DNA of 64,000 nt. It comes from CAWJFJ01 sp963800065 (GTDB lineage Bacteria > Actinomycetota > Acidimicrobiia > Acidimicrobiales > UBA8190). Below are positions 1-8,028 of the stretch, in pieces. Below the pieces are notes generated by a model. That model did not search any database. It was not told where the DNA came from and was given only the letters and a program-made list of their open reading frames with translations. The translations under genes and the position numbers were made by a program. Numbering within the stretch: position 1 is the stretch's first letter; each line of letters begins with the position of its first letter. Location: the NCBI GenBank assembly GCA_963800065.1, contig CAWCZO010000010.1, positions 310,001 to 374,000 on the forward strand, written 5' to 3'.

Positions 1-224
1 TTGAACAGCGCCACCTCTAGCGCCGACGCCCCGCGGCCGCCGTACTCGACGGGCCAGTTGATCCCCACCCATCCGGCGGCGGCCAGTTTGGCCTGCCAGG
101 CGCGTCCCCAGGCGATGGCCTCGGCCAGATCGTCGGTCTCGGGCGGTGTCTCGGCGTTGGCCGTGAACCAGGCCCGGGCCTCGGCGGCGAAACGCCCTTC
201 GGCTTCGGTGAGCGAGAGATCCAC
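1..224 (-). CDS. Acyl-CoA dehydrogenase, N-terminal part (cut by window edge)
   Basis: Only the first 74 codons lie inside the window. The GTG start at 224 opens with DLSLTEAEGRFAAEARAW, and residues near 45-60 read WVGINWPVEYGGRG, the helix-turn with YGGRG seen in the N-terminal domain of actinobacterial FadE proteins. The enzyme should be an FAD flavoprotein oxidising an acyl-CoA to the 2-enoyl-CoA. It starts 10 bases after the stop of the CoA ligase at 235-2049 on the same strand, so the two are probably cotranscribed, with the ligase supplying the CoA ester. The active-site half is outside the window, so the substrate class is open. Confidence 0.85.
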   Translation of the reverse strand, partial: MDLSLTEAEGRFAAEARAWFTANAETPPETDDLAEAIAWGRAWQAKLAAAGWVGINWPVEYGGRGASALEVALF

Positions 225-234
225 CGGCGCGGCG

Positions 235-2049
235 TCAGAGGTCCCAGGCCTGCCCGCGACCGGCGGCCACGAACGCCTCGTGCAGGGCCGCCTCGTCGTC
301 GGCGGTGAAGGGTCGGTAGGCGTCCTCGCCGCGGCCCCGCACGAAGAGGGCGTCCCCCCCGGTGCGATCGGCACGGAACTTCTGATGGACGAGGGTGCGC
401 GTGAGCACTTTGTTCGTCGGCGTCGTGGGAAGGGTGGCCGCCACCCGGACGTAGCGCGGCCGCCATTTGGGACTGAGCTCGGCCTGGGCGTCGAGCCAGG
501 CGGCCATCGCCACCGGATCGAACGTGGCGCCGTCGTCCATCACCAGGGCCACCATGACCTGGTCCCCGGCATCGACGTCGGGGACCCCGTACACCGACGC
601 CAGCATCACGTCCGGGTGCCGCCCCACGATGGTCTCGATCGGCGCCGCCGGGAAATTCTCGCCGTCCACCCGCAACCAGTCCGAGGTCCGACCGGCGAAA
701 TAGACCCATCCGTCCTCGTCGACGTAGCCGAGGTCGCCGCTCCAGTACCACCCGTTGCGGGTGGTCTTGGCCATCGCCTCGGCGTTGGCGTAGTACCCCT
801 CGAACGGACCTTGGCCCTCGACGTTCACCATCTCGCCGACGCACTCCTCGGCGTTCACGAGGCGCCCGTCATCGTCGAAGCGGGCGCACGGCAGCGCGTT
901 GCCGTCGGGGTCCACGATCTTGATCCCCTGCCGCAGGCGCCCCACCGAGCCGCGCGGCGGTCCCCCGGACCGGTCGAGGGCGATCGCCCCTTCGGTCGAG
1001 CCGAACACGTCGACGATGGCCACGCCGAACCGGTCGGCCACCGCCTCGACCACCTGGGGTGATCCCTCGTTGCCGTAGGCCAACCGCAGGGGGTTGTCGG
1101 CGTCGTCGGGGCGCTCGGGCGTGGCCAGGAGGTAGGCGAGGGGCTTGCCCGTGTAGTTGAACCACGTGGCGCCGTAGCGGCGGACGTCGTCGAGGAAACG
1201 GGAGGCGCTGAACTTCCGGGCCAACCCGACCGACGCCCCCGCCACCAGGGCCGGTGCCAACCCCACCATCAGGGAATTGGAGTGGAACAGGGGCATGGCC
1301 ACGTAGCCGACGTCGTCAGGTCCGACTCCGAGAACCATCGTCATCCGGTTCCCGGTGGTGAGGAGGCGGCGTTGGCTGCAGCACACCGCCTTCGGGGCCG
1401 CCGAGGTCCCCGAGGTGAAGAGCAGGGCCCACAGCGCCCCGATGTCGGGTTCGACGCTCCGGTCGACGGCGCCGCCGGGCAGCGCGGCCAGAGCGTCGGC
1501 CAGGGACTCGCCCAGAGTCGGTACCGGGTCGTCGTCGTCGGCGAAGCGACTCGACATCAGGATGCCGCCGGGGAGATCGAGCCCGTCGGCCACCGGGGCC
1601 AGGAGATCCTGGTGACGGGGCTCGGTGATCACCAGCTGTACGTCGGTATAGGTGATGTCCCGGGCCAGGTGTTCGTCGCGCCGGGTGTGGTTGAGCCCGA
1701 CCAGGGCGGCGCCGATGAGGCCGGCCCCGCACAGGGCGAACACGTAGTCGGGGGTGTTGTCGAGCAGGACGGCCACGTGGGGCGGGCGGGCGGGATCGAG
1801 CCGGGCCGTGAAGAGGGCGGCGAATCTCTCCGCCTCCTCGAGCAGCTGGCCGTGCGTCCAGACCTGGGTCCCGAAGCGTACGGCCGGGCGCGCCGCCATC
1901 TCGGGGTCGGCTCCGTGGTCCCGCAGGAGGACAGCGGCGTTGGGGGCGGGCAGCGGCGCCTCGCCGGGCGCGGGCGCCAGTGCCACCCGCTCGGACACGT
2001 CCGCCGGGGCCACGACATGCGTGCGGGACGCGCCGCGTTCTCTGACCAC
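235..2049 (-). CDS. AMP-forming acyl-CoA ligase, FadD17-like
   Basis: A 604-residue adenylate-forming ligase that should activate a carboxylic acid to its CoA thioester through an acyl-AMP. The ATP-binding loop reads FTSGTSAAPK (about residues 211-220), the A5 motif FGSTEG is near 349, the A7 motif WSGDLGYVDEDGW near 436, and the A8 hinge GRTSDWLRVDGENF near 453. The C-terminal Lys is in PTNKVLTR near 548. The order and the SAAPK variant recall mycobacterial FadD17 and relatives. The GTG start is favoured because a -10 hexamer TAACCT (2061 to 2056) ends 6 bases before it, giving a leaderless message. It diverges from a second ligase at 2094 and leads into the acyl-CoA dehydrogenase at 224. 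Operator-like repeat 2043-2056 overlaps the start. Confidence 0.9.
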   Translation of the reverse strand: MVRERGASRTHVVAPADVSERVALAPAPGEAPLPAPNAAVLLRDHGADPEMAARPAVRFGTQVWTHGQLLEEAERFAALFTARLDPARPPHVAVLLDNTPDYVFALCGAGLIGAALVGLNHTRRDEHLARDITYTDVQLVITEPRHQDLLAPVADGLDLPGGILMSSRFADDDDPVPTLGESLADALAALPGGAVDRSVEPDIGALWALLFTSGTSAAPKAVCCSQRRLLTTGNRMTMVLGVGPDDVGYVAMPLFHSNSLMVGLAPALVAGASVGLARKFSASRFLDDVRRYGATWFNYTGKPLAYLLATPERPDDADNPLRLAYGNEGSPQVVEAVADRFGVAIVDVFGSTEGAIALDRSGGPPRGSVGRLRQGIKIVDPDGNALPCARFDDDGRLVNAEECVGEMVNVEGQGPFEGYYANAEAMAKTTRNGWYWSGDLGYVDEDGWVYFAGRTSDWLRVDGENFPAAPIETIVGRHPDVMLASVYGVPDVDAGDQVMVALVMDDGATFDPVAMAAWLDAQAELSPKWRPRYVRVAATLPTTPTNKVLTRTLVHQKFRADRTGGDALFVRGRGEDAYRPFTADDEAALHEAFVAAGRGQAWDL

Positions 2050-2056
2050 GGCGTCA
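2043..2056. promoter_or_regulatory. Operator candidate A (TGAC-N6-GTCA)
   Basis: The sequence CTGACCACGGCGTCAG is an inverted repeat with core TGAC-N6-GTCA, the same core and spacing found at seven other gene starts in this window. It lies between the divergent CoA ligases. For the leftward gene it sits just after the -10 TAACCT (2061-2056) and overlaps the start codon. For the rightward gene it adjoins the -35 position that goes with -10 TAGCGT (2080-2085). One bound repressor could block both. Confidence 0.6.
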
Positions 2057-2093
2057 GGTTAGGGCATGGTGCCGACGGGTAGCGTGGGCGGCC

Positions 2094-3680
2094 ATGCCGG
2101 CCGCACGGGTGCGACGCGGACCCCGTCTCCGCCCCACTCTCACGCACACACGGGCCGCGCACTACCGCCGACCGGGTGGTCCGTGGGACCGCGGTCCGCT
2201 CGACTCCACCTTCGCCCCCGGTCCCGGCGGCGGGATCGTCGACGACGGGGGCCGGCTCGACGGCGGCGCCGTGGAGGCCGGTGTGGCCACCATGGCCGGA
2301 CGCCTGCGCGCCGCCGGGGTACGCAGCGGCGACGTGGTGGCCTGGCAGCTCCCGAACGGTGCCCCCGCCGTCCTGCTCTATCGCGCCTGCTGGCGCCTGG
2401 GGGCGGTGGCCGCCCCCTTGCACCACCGCCTGGGCGCCGCCGAGGTCGCCGGCGCCCTCGCCCAGGTCTCACCGGTCCTCGTCGTCGCCTCGCCCGACCT
2501 TCCCGCCGCCGAGCTCCCCGGCGCCCGCCCGCTCGGTGCACGCACCGTCGACGCCCTGGTGGACCTGTTCGCACCGGCGCCCCCTGTCGCCGCCGCCACC
2601 TCGCCGGCGCGCGGCAGCGACGTGGCCGTGGCCCTCTTCACCTCGGGATCCACGGGTGTGCCCAAAGCCGCTCTGCACACCCACCGGGGCCTCGGCTACA
2701 AGGCCACCCTCATGGTCGCCGTCCACGGACTCGACCACCACGACGCCGTCCTCATGCCGGCACCGTTGGCCCATGTGTCCGGACTCCTGAACGGCGTCCT
2801 CCTCCCGGCCACGGCCGGGATCCCCAGCGTTCTCATGGCCGGATGGGACGCCGACGAGGGCCTGCGGCTCATCGAGGAGGAGCGCGTCACCTTCATGGGC
2901 GCCCCGCCCGTCTTCTTCTCCCAGATGACGGCGTCGAGCCGATTCCGCCCCCGGCGGGTGGCCAGTCTTCGGCTCGTCTCGACCGGCGGTGCCTCGGTCA
3001 GTCCCGCCTTCGTCGACGCCACCGCCGACGCCTTCGCCTGCCGGGTGAAGCGGACCTACGGATCCACCGAAGCGCCGACCGTCACCACCTCGGGCCCCCG
3101 AGACAGCCTCGAGCGGGCCCGCGACACCGACGGGCACGCCACCGGCGAGGTCGAGATCACCGTCCACGATCCCGCCACCGGCGCGCCCCTCGGCCCCGGC
3201 CAGGCCGGGGAGCTGTGGTTGCGGGGGCCCGAGCTCTTCGTCGGCTACGCCGACGTGGCCGCCACCGAGAAGGTCGTGGCCACCCCGGGGCGGTGGTTCC
3301 GGACCGGGGACCTCGGCGTCCTCGACGGCGACGGGTGGCTCCGGGTCACCGGACGCCTGTCCGACATCATCATCAGGGCGGGCGAGAACATCTCGGCATC
3401 GGAGGTGGAGGCGACCCTCGAAGCCCATCCCTCGGTCCGCCACGCCGTGGCCGTGGCCGTGCCCGACCCCGACGTCGGTGAGCGCGTGGCCGCCTTCGTG
3501 GAGACGAGCGCCCCCTTCGACGTGGCCGCCTGCCGCGCCTGGTTCGCCGAGCGCCAGGTGACGCGCTTCAAGACACCGGAATTCGTCGTCACCCTCGACG
3601 CTCTCCCCGTCCTCGCCGCCGGCAAGCCCGATCGCGCCGCGCTGAAGGCGATGGCCGCCGGTCTCACCGCCCCGTCCTGA
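2094..3680 (+). CDS. AMP-forming acyl-CoA ligase
   Basis: A 528-residue member of the adenylate-forming (FadD/benzoate-CoA ligase) family. The ATP loop LFTSGSTGVPK lies at residues 181-191, A5 is YGSTEAPTVTTSG, A7 is FRTGDLGVLDGDGW, A8 is GRLSDIIIRAGENISASEVE, and the C-terminal catalytic Lys is in LAAGKPDRAALK, so the enzyme looks intact. There is no clear ribosome site, but -10 TAGCGT (2080-2085) ends 8 bases before the ATG, which suits a leaderless start here. The first 25 residues are basic and unlike the family, so a later start remains possible. It diverges from the FadD17-like ligase across operator candidate A. The two ligases may activate different acids of one pathway. Confidence 0.88.
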   Translation: MPAARVRRGPRLRPTLTHTRAAHYRRPGGPWDRGPLDSTFAPGPGGGIVDDGGRLDGGAVEAGVATMAGRLRAAGVRSGDVVAWQLPNGAPAVLLYRACWRLGAVAAPLHHRLGAAEVAGALAQVSPVLVVASPDLPAAELPGARPLGARTVDALVDLFAPAPPVAAATSPARGSDVAVALFTSGSTGVPKAALHTHRGLGYKATLMVAVHGLDHHDAVLMPAPLAHVSGLLNGVLLPATAGIPSVLMAGWDADEGLRLIEEERVTFMGAPPVFFSQMTASSRFRPRRVASLRLVSTGGASVSPAFVDATADAFACRVKRTYGSTEAPTVTTSGPRDSLERARDTDGHATGEVEITVHDPATGAPLGPGQAGELWLRGPELFVGYADVAATEKVVATPGRWFRTGDLGVLDGDGWLRVTGRLSDIIIRAGENISASEVEATLEAHPSVRHAVAVAVPDPDVGERVAAFVETSAPFDVAACRAWFAERQVTRFKTPEFVVTLDALPVLAAGKPDRAALKAMAAGLTAPS

Positions 3681-3715
3681 GCGTTCACCGTTCTGACCGA
3701 TCGGGTCCCGGGGGA

Positions 3716-4684
3716 TCAGCGCCCGAGGTCGGCCAGGAGCTCGTCGGCCGACATCGAGCCCGGCGGCAGTCGTCGCCGCGCCGCGTCGTCGGCGGCGCTC
3801 TGGAGCCGTGCGTTGGCCGGCGTCGGCACACCGTGGAGGCGACCGAGGAGGGCGATCTCGCCGTTCAGGTAGTCGGCTTCGATGCGACCGGTCCCACGCG
3901 CCAGGCTCTGCCACGACGACCCCCCGGGCCGGGGGCCGCCACCGATGGCCTGTGGCCGGATGAGGTCGCCGCGTCGCTCGGCGAAATCCTCGTCCGACAC
4001 GAACTCGATCCCGGCGGCGCCCAACGCGGCGATCCCCTCGGCGCGCGCCAGCCGGGCGATCTCGCTCACGCGGGCCGATGGGCCGCACAACGCCTCGGCC
4101 GCGTTGCCCAGGTTCATCAGGAGCTTCGTGTACTTCCACCGCATGATGTCGGGACGCGCCTCGGCGTGGAAGGTGGCGTCGCGAAACGCCGCCGCCAGCG
4201 CCTCGGCCACGGGGTCCGATCCCCCGGGAAACCGCCCCACGTCGAGGATCCCCGGCGAGGGCACCGAGAAGGCCTGGACCACTCCCGGCTGCAGGTGGGC
4301 GGCCGGGCACATCACACAGATCCCGTAGACGGCGCCGCCCATCCGCAGGGCCATCCGCTCGCTCTCGACCCCGTTCTGGGCGCAGGCGACGGGGAGGCCG
4401 TGGGCCCCGGCGGCGGCCAACGCCCGCAGAGCGTCGGCCGTGTCCTGGGTCTTCATGGCCAACACGACGACGTCGTCCGCGCCCCATTCGACGGCGGCCG
4501 GGGCGTCGACCACGGGCACGTGCACGACGGCGGCGTCGACGGGCGTCTCGATACGCAACCCGTGGTCGCGCATGGCCTCGTGGTGCGGTCCCCGGGCGAT
4601 GAGCACCACCTCGTGCCCGTTCTGGTGCAGTCGCGCCCCGAGAACGCCGCCGATGGCACCCGCCCCGTAGACGACGGTCCGCAC
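3716..4684 (-). CDS. 2-dehydropantoate 2-reductase (ketopantoate reductase) family
   Basis: A 322-residue NADP-dependent reductase of the PanE/ApbA family. The nucleotide-binding motif GAGAIGG is at residues 7-13, the MKTQDT strand is near 78, AQNGVE is near 102, and the family Lys lies in MRWKYTKLLMNLGNAAEAL near 184, where it would protonate the reduced ketone. The length is normal. It follows an acyl-CoA dehydrogenase (stop at 4698) by 13 bases and should share its transcript. That setting, far from pan genes, suggests a catabolic 2-oxoacid or related substrate rather than pantothenate synthesis. The sequence alone cannot separate the two. Confidence 0.85.
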   Translation of the reverse strand: MRTVVYGAGAIGGVLGARLHQNGHEVVLIARGPHHEAMRDHGLRIETPVDAAVVHVPVVDAPAAVEWGADDVVVLAMKTQDTADALRALAAAGAHGLPVACAQNGVESERMALRMGGAVYGICVMCPAAHLQPGVVQAFSVPSPGILDVGRFPGGSDPVAEALAAAFRDATFHAEARPDIMRWKYTKLLMNLGNAAEALCGPSARVSEIARLARAEGIAALGAAGIEFVSDEDFAERRGDLIRPQAIGGGPRPGGSSWQSLARGTGRIEADYLNGEIALLGRLHGVPTPANARLQSAADDAARRRLPPGSMSADELLADLGR

Positions 4685-4697
4685 GGTCGGGCGACGG

Positions 4698-5834
4698 TCA
4701 GAGCACGGGGAGGCCGGACTCGGCGCGCGGGCGCAGGATCTGCGCCAGCCGCTCGCGATGCAGTCCGGCGTCGCCGAAGCTCATCTGGTCCAACTGCGAG
4801 CGCTTCAGGAAGAGATGGAGGTCGTGCTCCCACGTGAACCCGATGCCCCCGTGCACCTGGAGGCCCGAGGCCATCACCCGGCGCGCCGCGTCGGAGCTCC
4901 ACACCTTGGCCACCGACGACGCCGCCGGCGCCTCGGGGTCCCCGGCGCCGACGGCCCAACCGGCGTAGTAGGTGGCCGAGCGCATCCCCTCGACGTCGAC
5001 CAGCATGTCGGCGCACCGGTGCTTCACGGCCTGGAAGCCGCCGATCGGGCGTCCGAACTGGACCCTGTCCTTGGCGTAGGCCACCGTCATCTCGAGGACG
5101 CGGTCGGCGGCACCGAGCATCTCGGCCGACACCGCCACCGCCGCCCGGTCGAGCAGGTCTCCGGCGCGGTCCGGCCCTCCGAGACGCAGCGCCCGCCGGT
5201 CGTCCAGGGCCAGCCACCCCACGCTCCTCGTCCGGTCCATGGCCGGCTCGGCCCTCGGCCGCTCGGGTCCGAGAGGAGCCAGGGCGAACAGGGCAGGCGA
5301 CCCTTCCGCTTCGGCGAACACCGCCACCACGTCGGCCGAAGGGCCGTAGACGACGAGATCGGTCCGCCCCGAGAGCGTCCACCCGCCGCCCACGTCACGG
5401 CGGGCCGTCACCGCCCCGGGCCGACGTGACCAGGCCACGGCCCCCACGACGTCGCCGGCCCCCAGCTGTTCGATCCAGGTCTCCACGGCCACCTCCCCGA
5501 GCGCCGTCGTGGGTTCGATCTCCCCGTCGGCCAGGGCCGACGCCAGGGCCACGCCGGTGAGGACGGTACCCAGGAACGGCACCGGGGCCAGGTGACGGCC
5601 GACCTGCTCACAGAGGACGACCGTCTCCACCAGGCCCAGGCCGAGACCGCCGACCGCCTCGGGGAGTTCCACCGCCAGCCACCCCTGCTCGGCCATGGCC
5701 GCCCACAGGAGATCGTCGAGCTGGCCGGTCTCGTCGGCCACCTGACGGACCCTGGTCATCGGGCACCGGTCGTCGAGGAGGGTCGACGCCGCATCCTGCA
5801 GCGCCCGCTGGTCGTCAGAGAGCTCAAAATCCAC
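4698..5834 (-). CDS. Acyl-CoA dehydrogenase, short C-terminus subunit type
   Basis: A 378-residue acyl-CoA dehydrogenase starting DFELSDDQRALQDAAS. It keeps the C-terminal flavin/substrate helix GGIGFTWEHDLHLFLKRSQL but ends soon after, without the GTxEIQRN motif found in the neighbouring enzyme at 5898. In actinobacteria, proteins of this shape are often one partner of an alpha2beta2 acyl-CoA dehydrogenase (the ChsE1/ChsE2 pattern), the other partner being a longer type such as 5898-7157. The GTG start at 5834 is 6 bases after -10 TAGTGT (5846-5841), consistent with leaderless transcription. Operator candidate B lies next to the -35 position. The ketopantoate-reductase-like gene follows. Confidence 0.9.
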   Translation of the reverse strand: MDFELSDDQRALQDAASTLLDDRCPMTRVRQVADETGQLDDLLWAAMAEQGWLAVELPEAVGGLGLGLVETVVLCEQVGRHLAPVPFLGTVLTGVALASALADGEIEPTTALGEVAVETWIEQLGAGDVVGAVAWSRRPGAVTARRDVGGGWTLSGRTDLVVYGPSADVVAVFAEAEGSPALFALAPLGPERPRAEPAMDRTRSVGWLALDDRRALRLGGPDRAGDLLDRAAVAVSAEMLGAADRVLEMTVAYAKDRVQFGRPIGGFQAVKHRCADMLVDVEGMRSATYYAGWAVGAGDPEAPAASSVAKVWSSDAARRVMASGLQVHGGIGFTWEHDLHLFLKRSQLDQMSFGDAGLHRERLAQILRPRAESGLPVL

Positions 5835-5868
5835 TCACCGACACTACCTACGAGCCGGGAGGCCAACC

Positions 5869-5882
5869 TGACGGTTGTGTCA
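5869..5882. promoter_or_regulatory. Operator candidate B (TGAC-N6-GTCA)
   Basis: CTGACGGTTGTGTCAT carries the core TGAC-N6-GTCA between two divergent acyl-CoA dehydrogenase genes (starts at 5834 and 5898). The outer C:G pair is lost on the right. It abuts the -35 position of the leftward promoter and lies 15 bases before the rightward start, so it could repress both directions. Confidence 0.6.
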
Positions 5883-5897
5883 TGCTGGCGCGGCGCC

Positions 5898-7157
5898 ATG
5901 GACCTGACGACCACGCCTGACCAGGAACACCTCCGCGCTGAGTTCCGCGCCTGGCTCCACGAGCACCTTCCCTGGGAGTACGGCATCGGCCTCCCTCCCC
6001 GCTTCGTCGACCTGGGTGAGGAGGTCGACTTCGGGCGGCGCTGGCAGGCCGACCTGGCCGCGGCGGGGTGGGTCGGCGTGACCTGGCCCACCGCCTACGG
6101 CGGGCGCGGGCTCGGACCGGGCGAGAACTTCGTCGTCCAGGAGGAGCTGGCCCGGGCCCGGGCCCCCGAGCTCGTCGGTCGGATCGGCATCAACCTGGCC
6201 GGCCCCACCCTCCTGGCCCACGGCTCCGACGCCCAGAAGCAGCGGTGGCTCCCCGCCGTCCTCCCCGCCGCCGAGCTGTGGTGCCAGCTCTTCTCCGAAC
6301 CCGACGCCGGGTCCGACCTGGCCGCCGTCCGTACCAGCGCCCGTCGCACCGACGGCGGGTGGATCCTGAACGGCCAGAAGGTCTGGACCTCCTACGCCCA
6401 GTTCGCCGACTGGGCCGTCTGCCTGGCCCGCAGTGACCCCGACGTCCCCAAGCACAAGGGCCTGTCCTTCTTCGTCGTCGACATGCACGGCCCCGGTGTC
6501 GAGGTGCGGCCCCTCGTCCAGCTCACCGGCGAGGCCGAGTTCAACGAAGTCGTCCTCCACGACGTGCTCGTCCCCGACGACTGCCTGGTTGGATCGGCCG
6601 GTGACGGGTGGCGGGTGGCGGGCTCGACCCTTTCGCACGAACGCGGCGTGAACCCGAGGCAGCTCGTCATCCACATGCAGCATCTCGAGGAGCTCCTGCG
6701 CACCGCGGCGCGCCAGGGCTCCTTCGACGATCAACGCCTCCGGCGCCGGTTGGCCCAGGCCTACGTCGAGGTCCGCCTGTTCCAGCTCCACAATTGGCGG
6801 TCGCTGTCGAAGCTGGAACGGGGTCTGGCCCCGGGGCCCGAGGGCAGCTTCCTGAAGCTCTACTGGAGCGAGATGAGCAAGCGGCTGCACGAGCTCGCCC
6901 TCGACGTCCTCGGCCCGGCCGCTCCGCTGTGGCGCGAGGCCACCGACAATCCCGGCGACGGATCGTGGCAACGGGCGTGGCTCTATTATCAGGCGGCGTC
7001 GATCTTCGCCGGGACGAACGAGATCCAACGCAACGTGATCGGCGAGCGTGTTCTCGGCCTCCCACGTGAACCCGAGTCACCCGTCGCCACGACCGGTGCC
7101 GGTGGTCCCGGCCCCGACGGCCGGGCGAGACAGGAGGCTGGCCGTGGCCACCGATAA
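5898..7157 (+). CDS. Acyl-CoA dehydrogenase, long type
   Basis: A 419-residue acyl-CoA dehydrogenase beginning DLTTTPDQEHLRAEFRAWLHEH. Domains run in the usual order: alpha-helical N-terminus with WPTAYGGRGLGPGE, beta-barrel with SEPDAGSDLAAVRT and LNGQKVWTS for flavin contact, and C-terminal helices ending SIFAGTNEIQRNVIGERVLGLP. The Glu of the medium-chain motif YEGT is Ala here, as in many FadE proteins of steroid or branched-acid pathways, so the base is elsewhere or on a partner. The divergent short-type gene at 4698-5834 is the natural partner. An in-frame extension upstream exists, but ATG 5898 fits the family N-terminus. Its last 14 bases overlap the crotonase start. Confidence 0.92.
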   Translation: MDLTTTPDQEHLRAEFRAWLHEHLPWEYGIGLPPRFVDLGEEVDFGRRWQADLAAAGWVGVTWPTAYGGRGLGPGENFVVQEELARARAPELVGRIGINLAGPTLLAHGSDAQKQRWLPAVLPAAELWCQLFSEPDAGSDLAAVRTSARRTDGGWILNGQKVWTSYAQFADWAVCLARSDPDVPKHKGLSFFVVDMHGPGVEVRPLVQLTGEAEFNEVVLHDVLVPDDCLVGSAGDGWRVAGSTLSHERGVNPRQLVIHMQHLEELLRTAARQGSFDDQRLRRRLAQAYVEVRLFQLHNWRSLSKLERGLAPGPEGSFLKLYWSEMSKRLHELALDVLGPAAPLWREATDNPGDGSWQRAWLYYQAASIFAGTNEIQRNVIGERVLGLPREPESPVATTGAGGPGPDGRARQEAGRGHR

Positions 7158-8016
7158 GACCGTGGGAACCGACGACGAGGTCGTGCTCTACGAGGTCGAG
7201 GGACCGGTCGCCACCATCCTCATGAACCGCCCCCGGGCGGCCAACGCCCAGAACACCGCCCTCATCGAGGCTGTGGACGCCGCCTTCGACCGGGCCGACG
7301 CCGACGACGACGTCCGCGTGGTCATCCTGGCCGGCGCCGGGAAGCACTTCTCGTCCGGCCACGACTTGAAGGCCATCCTGGGACCCGACCCCGACCAGTG
7401 GGCCAAGATGCGCGAGACGCCCGAGGGCAAGTTCCGTCACGAACAGGTCATGTACGTGGAGAAGTGCCGGAAGATCCACGACTTCCGCAAACCCACCATC
7501 GCCGCCGTCCAGGGCAAATGCATCGCCGCCGGCCTCATGCTGGCCTGCATGTGCGACCTCATCGTGGCCGCCGACGACGCCGTCTTCTCCAATCCCGTCC
7601 TCCGGATGAGCGGGGCCGCCGTGGAGCTGCTCGTCGAACCGTGGGAGATGGGGATCCGCCAGGCCAAGGAGTTCCTCCTGGCCGCCGAGGAGATCGATGC
7701 CGCCGAGGCCTGGCGGCTGGGGCTGGTGAACAAGGTCGTCCCCCGGGCCGACCTCACCGAGCGCACCCGCGAGCTGGCCGGGCGCATCGCCCTCGTCCCC
7801 CCGGTGACGGCCCAGGTGGTCAAGGACTCCGTCAACCATGTCGGCGAGCTCATGGGGAAGTCGGCGTCGTGGAAGTACCACTTCATGGCCCACCACTGGG
7901 CCCACAACACCGCCACCTCGCTCCACGCCCTCGACGAGCGCAAGCAGATGGGTTCCATGAAGGAGGTCTTCGCCTCCCGGGACCGGGGCGACGCCCCCCC
8001 GGCCGACCGGGACTGA
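7144..8016 (+). CDS. Enoyl-CoA hydratase/isomerase family (crotonase)
   Basis: A 290-residue crotonase-fold protein that should hydrate or isomerise an enoyl-CoA. Oxyanion-hole segments are AGAGKHFSSGHDLKA and KCIAAGLMLACMCDLIVAADDA. The usual catalytic Glu region is replaced by SNPVLRMSGAAVELLVEPWEMG, so ordinary 2-enoyl-CoA hydration cannot be assumed. The GTG at 7144 is chosen because it gives the normal family N-terminus (residues VVLYEVEGPVATILMNRP). The start overlaps the acyl-CoA dehydrogenase stop by 14 bases, implying translational coupling. A CoA-transferase follows 12 bases downstream, so dehydrogenase, crotonase and transferase form one unit. Confidence 0.88.
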   Translation: MATDKTVGTDDEVVLYEVEGPVATILMNRPRAANAQNTALIEAVDAAFDRADADDDVRVVILAGAGKHFSSGHDLKAILGPDPDQWAKMRETPEGKFRHEQVMYVEKCRKIHDFRKPTIAAVQGKCIAAGLMLACMCDLIVAADDAVFSNPVLRMSGAAVELLVEPWEMGIRQAKEFLLAAEEIDAAEAWRLGLVNKVVPRADLTERTRELAGRIALVPPVTAQVVKDSVNHVGELMGKSASWKYHFMAHHWAHNTATSLHALDERKQMGSMKEVFASRDRGDAPPADRD

Positions 8017-8028
8017 TCGGCGCCGGCG

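Noticed and set aside
3681..3715. Hairpin between the convergent ligase and ketopantoate-reductase-like genes
   Set aside because: Only scattered short complementarity is present, not enough for a terminator call.
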